Of a DNA stretch of 64,000 bases, positions 57,399 to 64,000 are shown one piece after another. The first letter of the stretch is position 1. Every line of letters starts with the position of its first letter. The position numbers were made by a program, and so were the translations under genes. The DNA is taken from assembly GCA_023665805.1 (NCBI GenBank), contig JAMPDJ010000004.1:1-64000 (forward strand). Reading direction: 5' to 3'. The DNA comes from Bacteroides sp. (lineage in GTDB: Bacteria > Bacteroidota > Bacteroidia > Bacteroidales > Bacteroidaceae). The notes under the pieces are model-generated. The model was given only the letters and a program-made list of their open reading frames with translations, ran no database searches and was not told the DNA's origin.

Positions 57399-58452
57399 AA
57401 CCTGTAATTTTTGTATTGAACAATATATCTTTCTTCTGCAACATGCGCACCCCTATGGGCAGCACCCATATCCTTTCCGCGATTTCATCTGGCAGACGCC
57501 CCATACTGATGAGTCTGGTGACATCTTTCTCCGTAGTGATAATCAACCGAGGTTCCGGCATCTGTTCCAAAGCCTCTGCCACGCGTTGCAAGTCCTCCCG
57601 GCTATAGTAATGGTGGTCGGCAAACTCCAGGCTCCGTACAGAGGCAAACCTTTGTTTCATGTCCATGTACATCTGCTTTGGGCAGCCTATGCCAGTCAGC
57701 AACAAGACATTGCAACCTCTCTTCCCGGACATGGGAGACATTTCCTGAGTGGCAAGATTTACCATCCTACCATACCTGAAGGTACTGAAGAACAGGAACT
57801 GATAGGGACGCAACTGCAGGCTCTCGGATATAATCCTGTACTGCATGGGCGATATGTTCTCCGGACACTTGGTCACCACCACCATGTGCGCCCTCTCCTT
57901 GCCCTGCGAGGACTCCCTCAGCCTGCCAGCCGGCAGCAGCTTGTCCTGTGTGATGAGACGGTGGTAGTCCGTCAGCAGGATGTTAAGGCCCGGCCTCACG
58001 TACCTGTGCTGGAAAGCATCGTCCAGCAGAATGACCTCCACGTCCCGTGTGGCCTCATCAGTAGTGAGACGTTCTATGCCACGACGGCGATCGGCATCCA
58101 CGGCCACATAAACATCCACGAATTTCTGTTTCATCTGCCATGGCTCGTCGCCAATCTGTTCCATGGGCGTGTCAACTCCGGCCAGCACATACCCACTGCT
58201 CTTGCGCTTGTAGCCCCGACTTAGCACAGCCACCTTATACCGTGGGCTGAGAAGCCTTATCAGGTATTCTATATGCGGTGTCTTGCCTGTTCCGCCCACG
58301 GTGATGTTGCCAACCGATATTACCGGAACCTCATAACGTCTGCTTTCCAGCACTCCCCAGTCGAACAGGCGATTCCGGCACCAAGTGACCATGCCGTATA
58401 TCCATGATATAGGCAGCATCCAAGAGTTTGTGCGTATCAGTTCTCCTTCCAT
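57337..58452 (-). CDS. lpxK: Tetraacyldisaccharide 4'-kinase
   Basis: A 371-residue lipid A kinase. The membrane-associated N terminus is followed by the P-loop S-V-G-N-I-T-V-G-G-T-G-K-T-P and the catalytic D-D-A-F-Q-H-R. The start at 58452 (M-E-G-E-L-I-R-T-N) matches relatives; 58524 would add an unsupported extension. In other Bacteroidales sppA usually precedes lpxK; here a divergent gene does. Confidence 0.92.
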   Translation of the reverse strand: MEGELIRTNSWMLPISWIYGMVTWCRNRLFDWGVLESRRYEVPVISVGNITVGGTGKTPHIEYLIRLLSPRYKVAVLSRGYKRKSSGYVLAGVDTPMEQIGDEPWQMKQKFVDVYVAVDADRRRGIERLTTDEATRDVEVILLDDAFQHRYVRPGLNILLTDYHRLITQDKLLPAGRLRESSQGKERAHMVVVTKCPENISPMQYRIISESLQLRPYQFLFFSTFRYGRMVNLATQEMSPMSGKRGCNVLLLTGIGCPKQMYMDMKQRFASVRSLEFADHHYYSREDLQRVAEALEQMPEPRLIITTEKDVTRLISMGRLPDEIAERIWVLPIGVRMLQKKDILFNTKITGYVQKNLTNGRVAQSQDVDKA

Positions 58453-58597
58453 GTCCGTGGGGCAAAACGTAGTGATTAGGTGAACAAAGATATTGTTTTT
58501 CCCGCACAAAACCAAGACTTTCACATGTTTTTACCCATGCTCGTACGTAGCGTGGACAAAATTACCCGTACATGCGACTTTTGATGATAATTTAAGC

Positions 58598-58605
58598 TAA
58601 CTTTG
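58598..58605 (+). promoter_or_regulatory. -7 box for the phosphoesterase fusion gene
   Basis: TAACTTTG, an exact TAnnTTTG, 124 bases before the ATG at 58729. A small perfect hairpin TATTTAT/ATAAATA (58700-58716) sits just upstream of the start codon. Confidence 0.55.
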
Positions 58606-58728
58606 TATTGCTTCCGTGCTTGAATTGCCTTGATACATTAGCCGGATTATATTGCCATCGAGGCTCAATCGGGTTGTCTTTTCAATGTAAAGCAACACTT
58701 ATTTATCATATAAATAAATATCTCACGC

Positions 58729-60600
58729 ATGAAGAAAATCAAACTTCACTTCCATCTCCTCTTGTGCCTGATTCTGTGCATCGTTGCATCAGGAGCCTTT
58801 GGTCAAATAACCGAGTTCAATCCGCAACCTCGACTGCACACTGTACTCACCTACAATGTGCGCAACGCCTTCGCCGACGATGGCAAACTGGATCTCGACG
58901 ACGTAGCCTCGACCATACGCGAATGCGGGGCCGACTTTGTAGCCTTGCAAGAATTGGACAGCGTCACCGGACGTACCGCCGGCCTATACATCCTGGGCGA
59001 ACTGGCCGCACGCACAGGCCTGTTCCCGTCTTACGCTCCGGCCATCAGCTATGATGGCGGCAAGTACGGCATAGGCATCCTTTCACGCCAACGTCCCATG
59101 TCCGTGCGTCAAATCCCGCTGCCTGGCAGGGAAGAAGCCCGCACGATGCTGATAACCGAGTTCAGGAACATTGTCTTTGCCTGCGCGCACCTCTCACTTA
59201 CGGAACAGGACAGATACAGTTCGCTCGGCTTGATTGAGGCCGAAGCCGCCAGTTACACCAAGCCGTTTATTCTGGCAGGCGACTTCAACGACACACCAGG
59301 TTCAAGCTTCATCAAGGAAATGGACAAGACCTTCTCAGTCCAGCCTTCCGGCGAGGCTCCGACATATCCGTCAACGAACCCCAAGGAGCATATCGACTAT
59401 ATCTCTGCCTACAACCCAACGGGCAAGGCCTTGCTGTGGAAGAAGCCCTCGGTGCTGAAACACAGCAAAGCATCTGACCATTGCCCATTGATGAACCAGT
59501 TTTACCTGCGCACTCCGCTGGACAAGATGTTCTTCGGTTCCCCTTACTTGCAGAACCCGGCCCCAGACGGCATGACTGTGATGTTCCAGACACGCACATT
59601 GGTACACTCATGGGTGGAGTACGGCACAGATACCCTGCAGCTCAAGCGCGAGCAGGAACTGTGCGGAGGCCAAGCCGTATGCCACGACATAGAGCATAAG
59701 GTTCGCCTCACCGACCTGCAACCTGGCACCAAGTACTACTACCGCGTCTGTGCCAGTGAAATCTTCCATTATGCTTCATACAGCAAAATCATAGGCGACA
59801 CTTTGCGCACACAGTTCCACAGTTTCACCACACCGCCTGACAAGGACACGGACTTCACTGCCCTCATATTCAACGACCTGCATCAAGTGGACCGCACTAT
59901 CCGAGACATGGCCGCACTGGCTCGTACAGTTCCGCACGACTTTGTGATTTTCAACGGCGACTGTCTGGCAGAACCGTCCGACAGGCTTGATGCCATACGC
60001 ATGCTACGAAACATCACCGAACGCTTCGACTCGGATGAGATTCCAGCTTTCTTCGTCCGTGGCAACCACGAGATACGCAATGCCTACTCGGCAGGCATGC
60101 CCTCGTTACTGGACCAACCCGGCGGACAAACATACGGTGCATTCAATTGGGGAGACACGAGATTCGTCATCCTGGACTGTGGCGAGGACAAGCCCGACAA
60201 CCATTGGGTATACTACGGCATGAACGACTTTACCAAGTTCCGCGAACAGCAACGTGACTTCCTCCTCCAGGAAATGAAGAGCCGTGAGTTCAAGAAAGCC
60301 AAACACCATATCCTCATCCACCATATACCCATCTGGGGTAACACCGACGAGTATCAGCCATGCCGCGACATGTGGGCGCCTTTGTTCAAAAAGGGAAGCT
60401 TTGACGTGGCCTTCGGGGCACACACGCACGAGTTCCGCCACCACGCCACCGGCACCGAGGGCAATCCGTTCCCCGTCTTCGTAGGTGGCGGCCCATCTAC
60501 CAAGAATGCCACCATGATGATACTTAGCAAGAAGGGCAAACAGCTAACACTGCGCATCCTCAGTGGCGAAGGCAAGGAACTGGGTACTTGGGAACTATAA
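58729..60600 (+). CDS. Exported fusion of an EEP nuclease-like domain and a metallophosphoesterase
   Basis: A 623-residue protein with a signal peptide (about 1-25). Residues about 35-265 are an EEP domain: L-T-Y-N-V-R-N-A-F, L-Q-E-L-D-S-V, A-G-D-F-N-D-T-P-G and S-D-H-C-P-L, all catalytic motifs present. Residues about 275-365 look like the fibronectin-like N domain of purple acid phosphatases (L-T-D-L-Q-P-G-T-K-Y-Y-Y-R-V). Residues about 370-600 are a calcineurin-like phosphoesterase: F-N-D-L-H-Q, N-G-D-C, R-G-N-H-E, I-H-H-I-P and G-A-H-T-H. Two metal-dependent phosphohydrolases in one chain could act in sequence, for example a diesterase followed by a monoesterase. Confidence 0.88.
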   Translation: MKKIKLHFHLLLCLILCIVASGAFGQITEFNPQPRLHTVLTYNVRNAFADDGKLDLDDVASTIRECGADFVALQELDSVTGRTAGLYILGELAARTGLFPSYAPAISYDGGKYGIGILSRQRPMSVRQIPLPGREEARTMLITEFRNIVFACAHLSLTEQDRYSSLGLIEAEAASYTKPFILAGDFNDTPGSSFIKEMDKTFSVQPSGEAPTYPSTNPKEHIDYISAYNPTGKALLWKKPSVLKHSKASDHCPLMNQFYLRTPLDKMFFGSPYLQNPAPDGMTVMFQTRTLVHSWVEYGTDTLQLKREQELCGGQAVCHDIEHKVRLTDLQPGTKYYYRVCASEIFHYASYSKIIGDTLRTQFHSFTTPPDKDTDFTALIFNDLHQVDRTIRDMAALARTVPHDFVIFNGDCLAEPSDRLDAIRMLRNITERFDSDEIPAFFVRGNHEIRNAYSAGMPSLLDQPGGQTYGAFNWGDTRFVILDCGEDKPDNHWVYYGMNDFTKFREQQRDFLLQEMKSREFKKAKHHILIHHIPIWGNTDEYQPCRDMWAPLFKKGSFDVAFGAHTHEFRHHATGTEGNPFPVFVGGGPSTKNATMMILSKKGKQLTLRILSGEGKELGTWEL

Positions 60601-60994
60601 CCGTGCACCCATGGCATAATACCTTTATATATATTACATAGCAGGCACCCGAAGCTGCTTTGTCATTGAAGCAAAACGGGATGCCACGAGAGACGTGTTG
60701 AGTATTCGTGAATTCACGACACGATATTCACGAATTCGTGTTGCCGAATTCACGAATACTCGACCTTGTTCCCGGCAGAGGCAAAAGGTACTTGCACTAT
60801 ACCATGGCGGAAATTGCCGTAAGCCTAATGGTCATCAGGACTTGTCCTTGAGTCGTGGCAAAAGTCTTTCTTGTGACTTTCAGGGAACTATGGCAAGCAT
60901 AGCATTACCCAAGATAGCTTTCACAGGCGGAAGCATTACGAAGAAAATACAGCAAGATTTCACTCTGACTTATGCGTTTCTTGGAGATTTTCTC
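60601..60994. other. Intergenic interval with palindromic repeats
   Basis: Contains the repeat cluster at 60700-60761. A 100-codon frame starting at 60695 runs through the repeats and is not credible. No RNA gene seen. Confidence 0.4.
60700..60761. repeat. Nested palindrome of ATTCACGAAT units
   Basis: GAGTATTCGTGAATTC (60700-60715) and its exact complement (60746-60761) enclose another inverted pair (ACACGA with TCGTGT around GAATTC). It is the clearest copy of the family also found at 17484-17572 and 51540-51615. Confidence 0.75.
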
Positions 60995-61002
60995 TAACTT
61001 TG
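60995..61002 (+). promoter_or_regulatory. -7 box for the GNAT-ibrA-ibrB cassette
   Basis: TAACTTTG, 22 bases before the ATG at 61025; the mRNA would have a leader of about 15 bases. Confidence 0.6.
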
Positions 61003-61005
61003 TAC

Positions 61006-61023
61006 ATAAATAGTACTATTTAT
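61006..61023. promoter_or_regulatory. Perfect 18-bp palindrome between promoter and start codon
   Basis: ATAAATAGT followed directly by ACTATTTAT. It covers the expected transcription start and ends one base before the ATG at 61025. Its place and symmetry suggest an operator for a dimeric repressor. Confidence 0.55.
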
Positions 61024-61024
61024 C

Positions 61025-61432
61025 ATGGAAGTAATTTGTCTGCATGGAACAGAAAACAGACTGTACGAACTCGTGGCACCTCTGATCATGAGTCCGGAAG
61101 TCTTACGGCAAAACAACAACTATCCTTTCAAGACCACTCCTCAACACACATGGCATGTCTGCATGAAAGAGGGAAACGTCATAGGCTTCATGCCGGCAAA
61201 GAATACATCCGGGGGACTGTATTTGGACAACTATTACATCAAGGAGGATGACAGCAAGGTTCTGGAATCCCTTATCGAACACATACTGCTCTCTACCGAC
61301 AGACCAGTGACTGCCCTCTGCCATAAAAGACATACGGAAACATTTCGTAAATACGGATTCATCCTGTGTACAATTTTCGCCCAGTACAACAAGATGCAAC
61401 GTACCGCAGGGAAAGGAGAGCGTGACGAATGA
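61025..61432 (+). CDS. GNAT-like small protein
   Basis: A 135-residue protein. The order of elements (H-V-C-M-K-E-G-N-V-I-G-F-M, L-Y-L-D-N-Y-Y-I-K, a long helix, then A-L-C-H-K-R-H-T-E-T-F-R-K-Y-G-F) resembles the core of Gcn5-related acetyltransferases, with the last segment like the end of that fold. The acetyl-CoA loop is weak, so activity is uncertain. Its stop overlaps the next start by four bases (ATGA). First gene of the cassette. Confidence 0.55.
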   Translation: MEVICLHGTENRLYELVAPLIMSPEVLRQNNNYPFKTTPQHTWHVCMKEGNVIGFMPAKNTSGGLYLDNYYIKEDDSKVLESLIEHILLSTDRPVTALCHKRHTETFRKYGFILCTIFAQYNKMQRTAGKGERDE

Positions 61433-62727
61433 TGCGTCGGCTGAATGTCCATGAAGCGACACAGGAACGTCTTAAGCTGGTCTTCGAGAATTTTGACTAC
61501 GTATATGTCTCCTTTTCCGGCGGCAAGGACAGCGGTGTACTGCTAAACATGTGCGTGGATTACATTCGGAAGAATCTTCCTGGACGCAAACTGGGAGTCT
61601 TGCATCTTGATTATGAGGCGCAGTATTCCCAAACAACGGAATATGTCAGCAAAAGGCTGACAGAGGACACGGACATCCTTGAGGTGTATCATTGCTGCGT
61701 CCCCTTCAAAGTAACCACATGCACATCAATGAGTCAATCCTATTGGCGTCCCTGGGAAAAGCAGAAAGAGGACATATGGGTAAGGCAAATGCCCAAGGAC
61801 TGTTATAAGGCTGATGATTTCAATTTCTTCAATGAAGAACTATGGGACTACGACTTTCAGCATCTTTTCGCAAAATGGCTTCGTCGCAAGAAAAGATGCC
61901 ATAGAATATGTTGCCTTGTGGGCATACGCACACAAGAGAGTTTCAATCGTTGGCGCACGATTCACAGCAACAGGAACCACAGGTATTTCAATTCCATAAA
62001 ATGGATACGCCAGACATACATGGGCATATGCAACGCATATCCCATATATGACTGGAAAACATCAGACATCTGGACAGCCAATGGCAAATTTAACTGGAGC
62101 TACAATAGCCTCTACGACCTGTTTTATCAAGCCGGAATACCCATAGGACGCCAAAGGGTTGCAAGCCCGTTTATATCGCAGGCCTTGTCTACGCTATCGG
62201 TATATAAAATCATTGATCCTGATACATGGGGCAAGATGGTGAGTCGTGTCAACGGAGTCAATTTTGCCTGCACATACGGAAGCTCATTCGCCATGGGATG
62301 GAAATCAATCAAATGTCCTTCAGACTTTTCCTGGAAGCAGTATATGGAGTTTCTTCTCTGTACGCTGCCGGACGAAATTGCGGCAAACTATAGGGAGAAA
62401 CTTCGTGTAAGCATACGTTTCTGGCGAGAAAAAGGCGGTTGCCTGTCCGAGGACACAATACGCAGGCTTCAAGACAGGAACATACCAATTTCCGTAGGAC
62501 GCGCATCCGCATACCGCACGGACAAACAACCTGTTAGAATGGAATATATCGATGATATAGACATTCCGGAATTCAAGGAAATCCCTACGTATAAGCGTAT
62601 GTGCATATGCATATTGAAGAACGACCATGCATGCAAGTATATGGGATTTGCCCTCAACAAGAAAGAGAAATTGTCGAGAGAATCCGTAATGAAGAAGTAC
62701 AAGTTGTTGAGTCATGAAAAAATATAA
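61429..62727 (+). CDS. DUF3440 PAPS-reductase-like protein, IbrA-like
   Basis: A 432-residue protein. Its N-terminal PP-loop ATPase domain has Y-V-S-F-S-G-G-K-D-S-G-V-L-L-N (residues about 25-38), and further on G-I-R-T-Q-E-S-F-N-R-W and I-Y-D-W-K-T-S-D-I-W, the pattern I know from DUF3440 and E. coli IbrA. The relationship to phosphoadenosine phosphosulfate reductases and DndC suggests adenylation or sulphur chemistry on an unknown substrate. It overlaps the ParB-like gene by 14 bases. Sequence is more AT-rich than the flanking core genes, consistent with transfer. Confidence 0.85.
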   Translation: MMRRLNVHEATQERLKLVFENFDYVYVSFSGGKDSGVLLNMCVDYIRKNLPGRKLGVLHLDYEAQYSQTTEYVSKRLTEDTDILEVYHCCVPFKVTTCTSMSQSYWRPWEKQKEDIWVRQMPKDCYKADDFNFFNEELWDYDFQHLFAKWLRRKKRCHRICCLVGIRTQESFNRWRTIHSNRNHRYFNSIKWIRQTYMGICNAYPIYDWKTSDIWTANGKFNWSYNSLYDLFYQAGIPIGRQRVASPFISQALSTLSVYKIIDPDTWGKMVSRVNGVNFACTYGSSFAMGWKSIKCPSDFSWKQYMEFLLCTLPDEIAANYREKLRVSIRFWREKGGCLSEDTIRRLQDRNIPISVGRASAYRTDKQPVRMEYIDDIDIPEFKEIPTYKRMCICILKNDHACKYMGFALNKKEKLSRESVMKKYKLLSHEKI

Positions 62728-63238
62728 AAGCCCGGTATATAACGTAATAGCAGTTCCTATTGAAAAGGTTGTAGCTAACAACTATAATCCCAATGTGGTG
62801 GCTCCACCGGAAATGAAACTGCTTGAATTGTCCATATGGGAAGACGGATACACCATGCCATGTGTCTGTTATTATCAAAAAGAGACCGGCATGTATGAGA
62901 TTGTTGATGGTTTTCACAGGTATATGGTGATGAAAACCTCACGCCGGATTTATGAACGCGAACAGGGGTTATTGCCGGTATCGGTTATCGACAAAGATAT
63001 ATCCAACAGGATGACATCGACAATACGCCATAACCGTGCGCGAGGAATGCACAACATAGAACTGATGTGCAATATAGTAGCGGAATTGACACGTTCCGGT
63101 ATGTCTGACAGTTGGATCATGCGTAACATCGGCATGGATAAAGACGAACTATTGCGTCTGAAACAGATTTCCGGACTGGCGGAACTGTTCGCCGACAAAG
63201 ACTTCGGAATGTCTGACGAGTGGAAAGACGAGGACTAA
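62714..63238 (+). CDS. ParB/Srx-fold protein, IbrB-like
   Basis: A 174-residue protein with a ParB N-terminal-like domain: I-P-I-E-K-V-V-A-N-N-Y-N-P-N, then I-V-D-G-F-H-R-Y-M-V (the ParB/sulfiredoxin nucleotide motif) and R-H-N-R-A-R-G-M-H, followed by a helix-turn-helix-like stretch M-S-D-S-W-I-M-R-N-I-G-M-D-K-D-E-L-L-R. It is the usual partner of IbrA. In E. coli IbrA and IbrB were described as activators of prophage immunoglobulin-binding proteins; their biochemistry is unknown. Confidence 0.8.
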   Translation: MKKYKSPVYNVIAVPIEKVVANNYNPNVVAPPEMKLLELSIWEDGYTMPCVCYYQKETGMYEIVDGFHRYMVMKTSRRIYEREQGLLPVSVIDKDISNRMTSTIRHNRARGMHNIELMCNIVAELTRSGMSDSWIMRNIGMDKDELLRLKQISGLAELFADKDFGMSDEWKDED

Positions 63239-63288
63239 TCCCCCCTACGGCAATAGCCGGAGAGAATAAAGCAGGCAGGAAACGTTTG

Positions 63289-64000
63289 TCAATCAAAATC
63301 AAGATAAGGTTCAAGCCTACGGATATCCTCTTCGGTAAAATGTTGTAAACCTTTCAAGATGTCCAGTCCAGTGACCCTGCCGTATATGCGACGGTGGGTG
63401 ACTATGTCCGAAGCGCGATAATATCCCATGTAGGGAGGTTTCATCAATTGGCGCGTAGTAAGATTGTTCACCTTCAGGCGTTTGATTTGCATGCTATCCG
63501 TTACCTCCAGCCATGCAATGGCATCCGCAGGGAAGTTGTCTATCTGAAGCAGCTGTTCCACATCCGCATATCCTCCCAGCCGTCTGCGGTATTCCACAAT
63601 CTTACGTGCAAAATAAGGGCCTATGCCGGGTACGCGACATAACAGCGCACTGTCTGCAAGATTGACGTCCAAAGTCTCGTCACCGGAGAGTTTGCGTGGA
63701 TAATTTCCCTGTACAGTTTTCCCTGCATCCGACACCAAGTCCACCACAGAGGGAACGGAGTCGGATATGGAATCCGTCAAAGATGAGGAAGCTTTTGAGT
63801 GCGACTGTCTGGACCTGACATCATTACGCGACGAAGGTCTCGGACGAACCAAGGCATTACGTTCGTCCGCCGGCGGAACTACAGCCACCAGGCGGTAGCG
63901 GTCGGCTATACGAATCAAAGGTGCCAAATGCTCCCATTGTTCATTGGTAAGGCGATAGACACGGCGGAAATCATCGGGAGCACAGAACCTGCCTCCATTT
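63289..64000 (-). CDS. Helix-hairpin-helix protein, N terminus beyond the window
   Basis: The frame is open to the window edge, so the 5' end is missing; at least 236 residues are present. A ComEA-type helix-hairpin-helix pair is visible: V-N-L-A-D-S-A-L-L-C-R-V-P-G-I-G-P-Y-F-A followed by R-K-I-V-E-Y-R and G-G-Y-A-D-V-E-Q-L. A second, more degenerate repeat follows (N-N-L-T-T-R-Q-L-M-K-P-P-Y-M). Non-specific DNA binding is likely; export cannot be judged without the N terminus. It converges with the IbrB-like gene, leaving 50 bases between them. Confidence 0.8.
   Translation of the reverse strand, partial: NGGRFCAPDDFRRVYRLTNEQWEHLAPLIRIADRYRLVAVVPPADERNALVRPRPSSRNDVRSRQSHSKASSSLTDSISDSVPSVVDLVSDAGKTVQGNYPRKLSGDETLDVNLADSALLCRVPGIGPYFARKIVEYRRRLGGYADVEQLLQIDNFPADAIAWLEVTDSMQIKRLKVNNLTTRQLMKPPYMGYYRASDIVTHRRIYGRVTGLDILKGLQHFTEEDIRRLEPYLDFD

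Noticed and set aside
60695..60997. 100-codon frame downstream of the phosphoesterase fusion
   Set aside because: It reads through the palindromic repeats and lacks any plausible start context.
61025..63238. Prophage fragment
   Set aside because: No integrase, structural or lysis genes on either side; only the three-gene cassette.

Overview
The window is chromosomal DNA from a member of the Bacteroidales, probably Prevotellaceae or a close relative (the family is a guess from gene content and moderate GC by eye). The evidence is the repeated Bacteroidetes promoter signature TAnnTTTG with a TTG about 19-20 bases upstream, the lineage-specific families DUF3098, DUF2723, DUF3316, GldH and PorT, A-rich Shine-Dalgarno-poor start regions, a serine-type S1 sulfatase, and the order purH-mreB-mreC-mreD-mrdA-rodA. 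Nearly all of it is core chromosome; no prophage, integrase, transposase or CRISPR array was seen.

Layout. 0.4-12.5 kb is mostly minus strand: DUF3098/DUF2723 membrane proteins, a membrane-anchored winged-helix regulator paired with an S41 lipoprotein protease, DUF3316 and topoisomerase IV subunit A, then (past a plus-strand secreted nuclease) a SecB-like protein, a PHP phosphoesterase and ComF. 12.7-22.4 kb holds a double-BRCT protein, ispF, a probable stand-alone small RNA, a RecQ-tail-like protein, an EptA-type transferase, a TPR protein, rpe and a GH2 beta-galactosidase. 22.5-25.8 kb is translation (rplM-rpsI, rpsB, tsf) with structured leaders and terminators. 25.7-26.6 kb is a gene-free gap containing a MITE-like element with a perfect 49-bp palindrome. 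26.6-33.1 kb has nagA-glmM, then metF-holB-ricT-gldH. 33.3-39.8 kb is the elongasome operon, headed by a purH that encodes only the IMP cyclohydrolase domain. 40-46 kb has a HAD phosphatase, tRNA(CAU), an LptF/G permease, ribBA, an aminotransferase and a 54-residue ferredoxin.

46.3-50.7 kb is cell-surface biology: PorT of the type IX secretion system, then a 1000-residue exported protein whose leader carries a 13-C tract, followed by a small peptide gene. 51-58.5 kb has rplS, a three-gene queuosine-precursor operon (transporter, queC, queF), a sulfatase and lpxK-punA-thiL. 58.7-60.6 kb is one protein fusing an endonuclease/exonuclease/phosphatase domain to a calcineurin-like phosphoesterase. 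61.0-63.2 kb is a compact cassette: GNAT-like protein, DUF3440 PAPS-reductase-like protein (IbrA-like) and ParB-like protein (IbrB-like), expressed from a promoter with a perfect 18-bp palindrome next to the start codon. The window ends inside a helix-hairpin-helix protein.

Three families of short intergenic palindromic repeats recur through the window. The best candidates for undescribed biology are the MITE-like element, the GNAT/IbrA/IbrB cassette with its operator-like palindrome, the phosphoesterase fusion, the surface protein/peptide pair behind a poly-C leader, and the stand-alone small RNA.
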